The notes beneath the pieces were generated by a model, which saw only the letters and a program-made list of their open reading frames with translations, was not told the DNA's origin and did no database searches. This document shows positions 58,754 to 64,000 of a stretch of 64,000 nt of DNA, piece after piece. Position numbers and translations under genes: made by a program. Source of the DNA: Zerene cesonia. Lineage: Eukaryota; Arthropoda; Insecta; Lepidoptera; Pieridae. Position 1 is the stretch's first letter. Each line of letters begins with the position of its first letter. Location of the stretch: the NCBI RefSeq assembly GCF_012273895.1, contig NC_052119.1:8160705-8224704 (forward strand), written 5' to 3'.

Positions 58754-61646
58754 TACATATCAAAATCGTGACATTCTGAGCACATTTCTTTTACTTGAAG
58801 GAATTTCAAATTGTTGTACAAAAAAGTTCCTTATAGTTGATAAGTAAATAGCTTTTACAGCGAAAATAGGTTATCGAACGACGAGGTGGTTAAGGGTCAA
58901 CCTAACACGCTTGTCGCTTCGCACGAGCAGAGCGAGCGAAACGAATGTGCCGCCAGAGGCCGGAGAGAACCAGATTTGATTTTTGTATGAATACAAAATT
59001 GTTTAAAGTTATAAAAAACGATCCATTGTTTTATAATCATTATGTTATCGATAAATATTATTATAGCATCTAATATTCCCGATCACTTCGCAGCTACAAT
59101 TTTTACAATTAACATTTATTTTATCTGTACAAAACAACGTTATTTAGTTTTGTTAAGAGTTTAGAAATCTGTTCGTGACGTTTGTTTGAAAAGCCTTCTT
59201 AACGTGGAGTTAGCTTTTAAGATTTTTCAAGTATACGTTCTCATTGTTTTAAAAAACTATGTATATTTTGCAATTTCGGTCGAAATACACGTATAAACTT
59301 AAATACACGCCAATATTATGTAGGTACATTTTATAAAATATGCTGAAAAAGAATTAAAAATAGTTTTTGATTTTTTGTACGTTTTTAACAAAATACAAAA
59401 ATATCATATAACTATTAAATTATAAAAACGTTAATATATAGAAAGTAAAGTTAGCTATTTATAAATAATACAATAAATAATACCTATGTTTATACAAGAA
59501 AAATAAGTTAACTAAAATCATTTTAACTATTATTTATTACTTATGTACAACGAATCCACATTGTTTATGAGTTAAATATTACTATCTGTACGGATAATAT
59601 TTTATACCGTCGCATGTATTTATTTATTAAATGATCGCTTATGCTTTTACAAGATTTATAAAGGAATACTTTGAAAAAGATTACACAAATAATGTATTGC
59701 AATACGTAAGAAATTAAATGTACATTTAATAGCAGCTATCGGGTTTTTGTCTCAGAGAGAGAAGCGCAGTTTAAAACTCTAGTTGTATTCGTAGTTTTAG
59801 TGCTTATTATTCGGTTTTAAATAACAATAAACAACGAAAGGCTTGATTTCTGAGTTAAGATAATTTCCACAATTCCTTATTACTAAAGTAAGAAGCCGCT
59901 AGCAATAAGCTTTAGCCTTTTTAGTTGAATTAGTATAAATAATCTTTAATCTATGCCACTATTCACATTCTAGGAAATCGTTCTCATTTTACATCTTTTT
60001 GAACTGCAAACGGGTGTCCAAATATAATATACTAATTAATAAACGTTGAGTATGAATAAGCCTCATTAAAACCAAATTCGCAAGCAAAGATCGCAATATC
60101 CACTTGTCAATTCCGAAGATTGAATAACAAAAGTTCCAATTACCGAGGCCTCACAAAATACGATATTGCGGTTTATTACAGAACATTCAGGCTAATTAGC
60201 TCGTAATTTTTCTATTCAATTTCGATATTTATGTTCAATATTGAATAAGGTTCGTGTTTAAATGGGCTGCGAAATTTTTGTACCTTATACATAAACTGTG
60301 TTTTATTTAATCATGCTTCATGTAAAATACCTTTCTGGAAGTTGTTAGGATTATTTCTTCATATTATAGTTGCAATATCTATATCGAAGTAGAAACAGGT
60401 TCATTGTTTATCATTACGCTCAGCTGTATTACCAACAAAGGCGTTGCGATGGAGCAGAAACTTCACTAAGGGCTTTAATCTTTATGAATTCTTCTGCTCA
60501 TAAGCAGTAATGATTGTGCTAAAAACAAAGAGATTTTCCCTTCAATCACACTTTTACCTTTCCGCAAACTTTTGTTCCTTTCAGATGCTAATAAATGGAA
60601 ACTTTATTACCCCAAGAATGTCGAATAATATGTGTTCTAAAAGTAAAAATAAAAACACAAAATACTCGCGAGATAACGGTTGCGTCATGATTGAATTAAA
60701 TTTCTACATATAACTAAGCCGTGTTCAAATGGTGACCTCGACCCAAAAGCATAGGTAAAGGTCGCGCCGCAGCGGTGTCAATTCGCCAGGGGGCTACAAT
60801 GTCACTTGTTTGTACTAATATCATGCCGATACATTTCCAGCGAAGTGTTTTCTATGATACTCGCGGGAGAATATGATACTTAGCATCCTATTATGCAGCA
60901 GGCAAATGCAATGAAAGTTTCAGGAATGTTTTTATATTAAACATTTTTACACGTTGTCTGAGAGTGCATTATAAGTAATATCACGTGTTTTAGCTTTATA
61001 AATGTTATAATGGTTTATTTAGATTTACTCGTACATATTAAGTCACTTTTGTTTTATTGTTTCAATCTTGAATTATACTTGAGTGTTTGTCGCTAATGAA
61101 TATAATATATAAAGCTAAATTTGTAAATTAACGGTTTGCACTTTTGACATCATAGCGCCTTTACCATTATTGCCTATTCTGAGATCAACTATTTTAGAAT
61201 AATGAAAAAAAATTATGAAACGATCTTATTGTCACATTGTGAAAATCGTATCGAATCTCTTGAAGACTTGAAATATGTAATAATTGAGACAATTATAAAA
61301 CACAATATAATCAATGTAATAATAACGTGACATTAACATTTATTTGCTGGTTTTGTAGAATTTATAGCGTCACAAAGTTTTCAAATTGCCAATACATCAT
61401 TTATTTTAGAACTGGATCGATAAGTCCCACGAGAGTTGCATCGGATTCCAATATTTCCTATAATGCGATATTTATGCATCTAACTATATCATCTATCAAT
61501 TATGAGTAATAAACATCATGCTTGTTTTATAAAATATTCCCTTACCTACAAATGGTAAATACCTAACTGTGATATATTTACATAAAATTTGCATTTTTTT
61601 CAAACAAAAATATGATTTGACGTATACTTGAATGAAGAGAGCTTGC

Positions 61647-61857
61647 TCAGAAACTAATGAAACTCGTATTATATGAACCTCCATATTTTCGGCAGATGAT
61701 ATGAAAACAACAACTAGGACAGTCTAGAGTAACAGAGTTAGTCAGATGTTCTGCCGAGCCTGTAATATTGTCGGCTTCAAAACTTCGCGTAATTGCGCCA
61801 ACCAATTCGTCGAAGTTTTTCTTATTAGACACAATATATTTCTTACATGATTCTTAT
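61647..61857 (-). other. Open frame of unknown origin
   Basis: On the minus strand a stop-free stretch reads SCKKYIVSNKKNFDELVGA then ITRSFEADNITGSAEHLTNS and a Cys-rich LDCPSCCFHIICRKYGGSY to a TGA. Its codons are less AT-rich than the surroundings. It could be a diverged transposon piece or an exon of an unseen gene; no splice context or family match supports either strongly. Confidence 0.2.
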
Positions 61858-62944
61858 ATTTTTACGTATTTAATATTATAATAAGCTTGTGCATATCAAA
61901 ATATACGTGTATAGTATATATTTTATCACTTTTTTTTGTTTTGTGTTTCTGATAAATCGATATCATTACACTCATTGTTATGTATATGTTATGTTTATGT
62001 TATGTTATGTATATGAATATGTACATAACAATAAAAAAAAATATAGGTAGTAGGTCCGAAATCTTTCATGATATTTTGCCTCAGGGAAATACAATTTTGA
62101 AGACATAAGTTATCTCTAGTTGTGTAAGTCTATATGCCTCTATTAAATGTATATCTTTCGTTTATTCAGTTACAGGCTGTTCTAATTAAGACTACATACA
62201 TCTGAAAATAAAAGGGGTCACTTGAAAGACAGTATAGGGATACACTATAGGATAAACTCTCTTTTCTTTGTCTGCATCTCGTTAACAATGATAGGTAATT
62301 ACAAAGTTGTTCGTCAGTCATCGCTATCTTCAAGTTTACAATTGATTCATACCTATTGTTCTCACGTTCAATAAAAATATCTATTCATAGACACACAATA
62401 CGGAATTTTTCATTTGATTTTCACGTTTTAGAGGTCGTCTTTTATTAAAAAATAACAATATATAAAACTTACTAGCGCTACTCGCTTGGCTACACTTTCA
62501 AAGGCAAAATATGTTGAAAAATATAACTAATAGTGACGATACACTTGGTTGGTATTTTTATGTTTTATATCATGCGTATTTAATACTCACTGATATATAT
62601 GCGAACTGTTTGTTTCTCTTTCTTCGATGTAACAGAATAATATTATATCTATAAAATTTTATTTTTATACCTGGAAACAGGTTGGAAGCTAGAGAGTGAT
62701 AAGGGCTATTTTCCAGTATAACATCTCATTTCCCTTGGAAGATTTGGAAGCTAAATTCACAAATTCCAATAGCTGGTGTTATATTGAAGAATGTGACACG
62801 TACCACGACTGTCAATTTACTTTGACCACGCGAACGAAGCCGCGTGCAACAGCTTTTATTAGTATAAATTAATTGCAATTGCAATTGTCATAAATTAATT
62901 TCTGCATTTACAGATAACTTTACAATGTCACAATAGATCATTCT

Positions 62945-63024
62945 GGCTTGGCCCAAGATGTTCTAATTAACAATGTAGTATCACATCCCCAGTTATATCC
63001 CAATTGGTCATCTTGGACCAAGCC
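62945..63024. repeat. 16-bp inverted repeat, one mismatch
   Basis: GGCTTGGCCCAAGATG at 62,945-62,960 and CATCTTGGACCAAGCC at 63,009-63,024, separated by 48 bases. Confidence 0.75.
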
Positions 63025-64000
63025 TGTCTTACAATAGAACTTCACCTCAGGTAAGTTCGTTTAATTGTAATTATTGTTATTATATATTTGCACAATAACA
63101 GCTATAAAGCCGACGAAAGATCGACCGTCACCCGTGTGATATTGATCGAATTTGAAGAAGATCCCCAATGTATTATAGTATTTTCTTGATTTTTGGCGAG
63201 TATCACAGAATTTAAAAACTTTTTACGGATTTCAAATAGGTTGAGGTAGTTCACAAACAAAGTTTTTTGCTCGACTACCACATCCAATATAGATCTACTT
63301 GGTTTGTCAAATTTCGGTTAAAATTATTTTGTCACACAATTTATGATTGAAATTTAAATATAAAGGGCATTTTAACGTAGAATAGAATAATTACGGTGTA
63401 GCTTCATATTACTTCTCGAAAAATATCTCAAAAATTAATGTGTGTGTATTATTATTTAAGCTGTACGAAGAGTAATGTTTAATTATGCAGTAGTGAGATT
63501 CCATTAAATAAGTTCTGTTTATTTTGTCTCTATCTAATACCTAACTTTAATTAACTAATTTCAGTCATGTCCATGAAACATACATAATATTATGGCATTA
63601 TAAATGTTTTCATCAATTTGTTACATGAAATTGTTTGTTTTAAAGTTATAATCAGGTGCCACGAAATGTATATTTACTTTTTAATTACGTAATATTGTTA
63701 ACGTTTTGTTTAATTTGTTAGTCAATTTCATCCTTATATTAGAAAGTTCATTAAATTTAACGATAAAACGTAAAATTGCAAAAAAACAGTTAAAACAATT
63801 TCAAAATAACATCCCAGTAAAAGAGAATCGATTTAAGAACTCGATGGATAACATTGTTAAGAAAGGTTAACTCAATTTCTCATTTGATAAATTTGACCTT
63901 TAGACTTTTTGACTCCAAATTGTAAAGGTTATCTTTTATGTCACAAGTAGGTATAGCCGCTGATAAAAGTCAAGATAGGTATTTTAAAAAATTGTTCTAT

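Larger units (their letters stand above)
53859..64000. other. Gene-poor right flank (10 kb)
   Basis: AT-rich, with the Drep promoter at the left end. Contains a CG-richer patch at about 54,945-55,085, a foldback-type fragment near 55,981, a CGTAG/CTACG cluster at 56,665-56,790, a perfect hairpin at 58,314, a LINE remnant at 58,517 and a short direct TTATGTTATG-type tract near 61,978-62,030. No confident gene is seen; it could be intron of a gene lying mostly to the right. Confidence 0.55.

Overview
The window is AT-rich insect nuclear DNA, most likely from a moth or butterfly. Its genes are split by introns with GT/AG ends, and its introns are littered with Helitron-like fragments (TC-CTACTAATATTATAAATG at the 5' end, CTAGT at the 3' end), tRNA-derived SINE pieces and foldback elements of the kind common in Lepidoptera. 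I see no bacterial, viral, CRISPR or organelle features. Only about 11 kb of the 64 kb codes for protein or looks like recent repeats; the rest is intron or intergenic DNA in which I see no gene.

Layout. (1) 1-15,919, minus strand: the 5' part of an SLC22-type organic cation transporter gene (exons at 15,877-15,919, 2,988-3,099 and 1-982; the C-terminus lies off the left edge). (2) 19,623-27,991, plus strand: a second, strongly divergent SLC22-like gene in at least eight exons, arranged head-to-head with the first; its initiating exon was not found. (3) 31,526-41,200, minus strand: a complete three-exon SLC16 monocarboxylate transporter (MCT8/10-like) with a 7.4-kb intron full of repeats. (4) 42,926-46,428, minus strand: complete six-exon UFL1, the UFM1 E3 ligase. 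(5) 48,397-49,772, minus strand: complete four-exon prefoldin subunit 3. (6) 50,511-50,723, plus strand: G-protein gamma subunit 1 in one coding exon, divergent from prefoldin 3. (7) 52,795-53,858, minus strand: a two-exon CIDE-N protein of the DFF45/ICAD (Drep) family, convergent with G-gamma. (8) 53,859-64,000: no confident gene, only repeats and a LINE remnant.

The genes do not form a pathway. Three are plasma-membrane transporters, and the block from 42.9 to 53.9 kb holds compact housekeeping genes (ufmylation, chaperone, G-protein signalling, apoptotic nuclease control). All exon models were built by hand from splice sites, reading phase and family similarity recalled from knowledge; none was checked by alignment or RNA data. 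The most useful leads are: a possible alternative C-terminus of the second SLC22 gene by intron retention, a caspase-like site in the Drep protein, a PDZ-type tail on the MCT, tandem acceptors in UFL1, a possible unassigned pair of minus-strand exons near 47.5 kb, and two unusually perfect hairpins. I found nothing that amounts to a new biological system.
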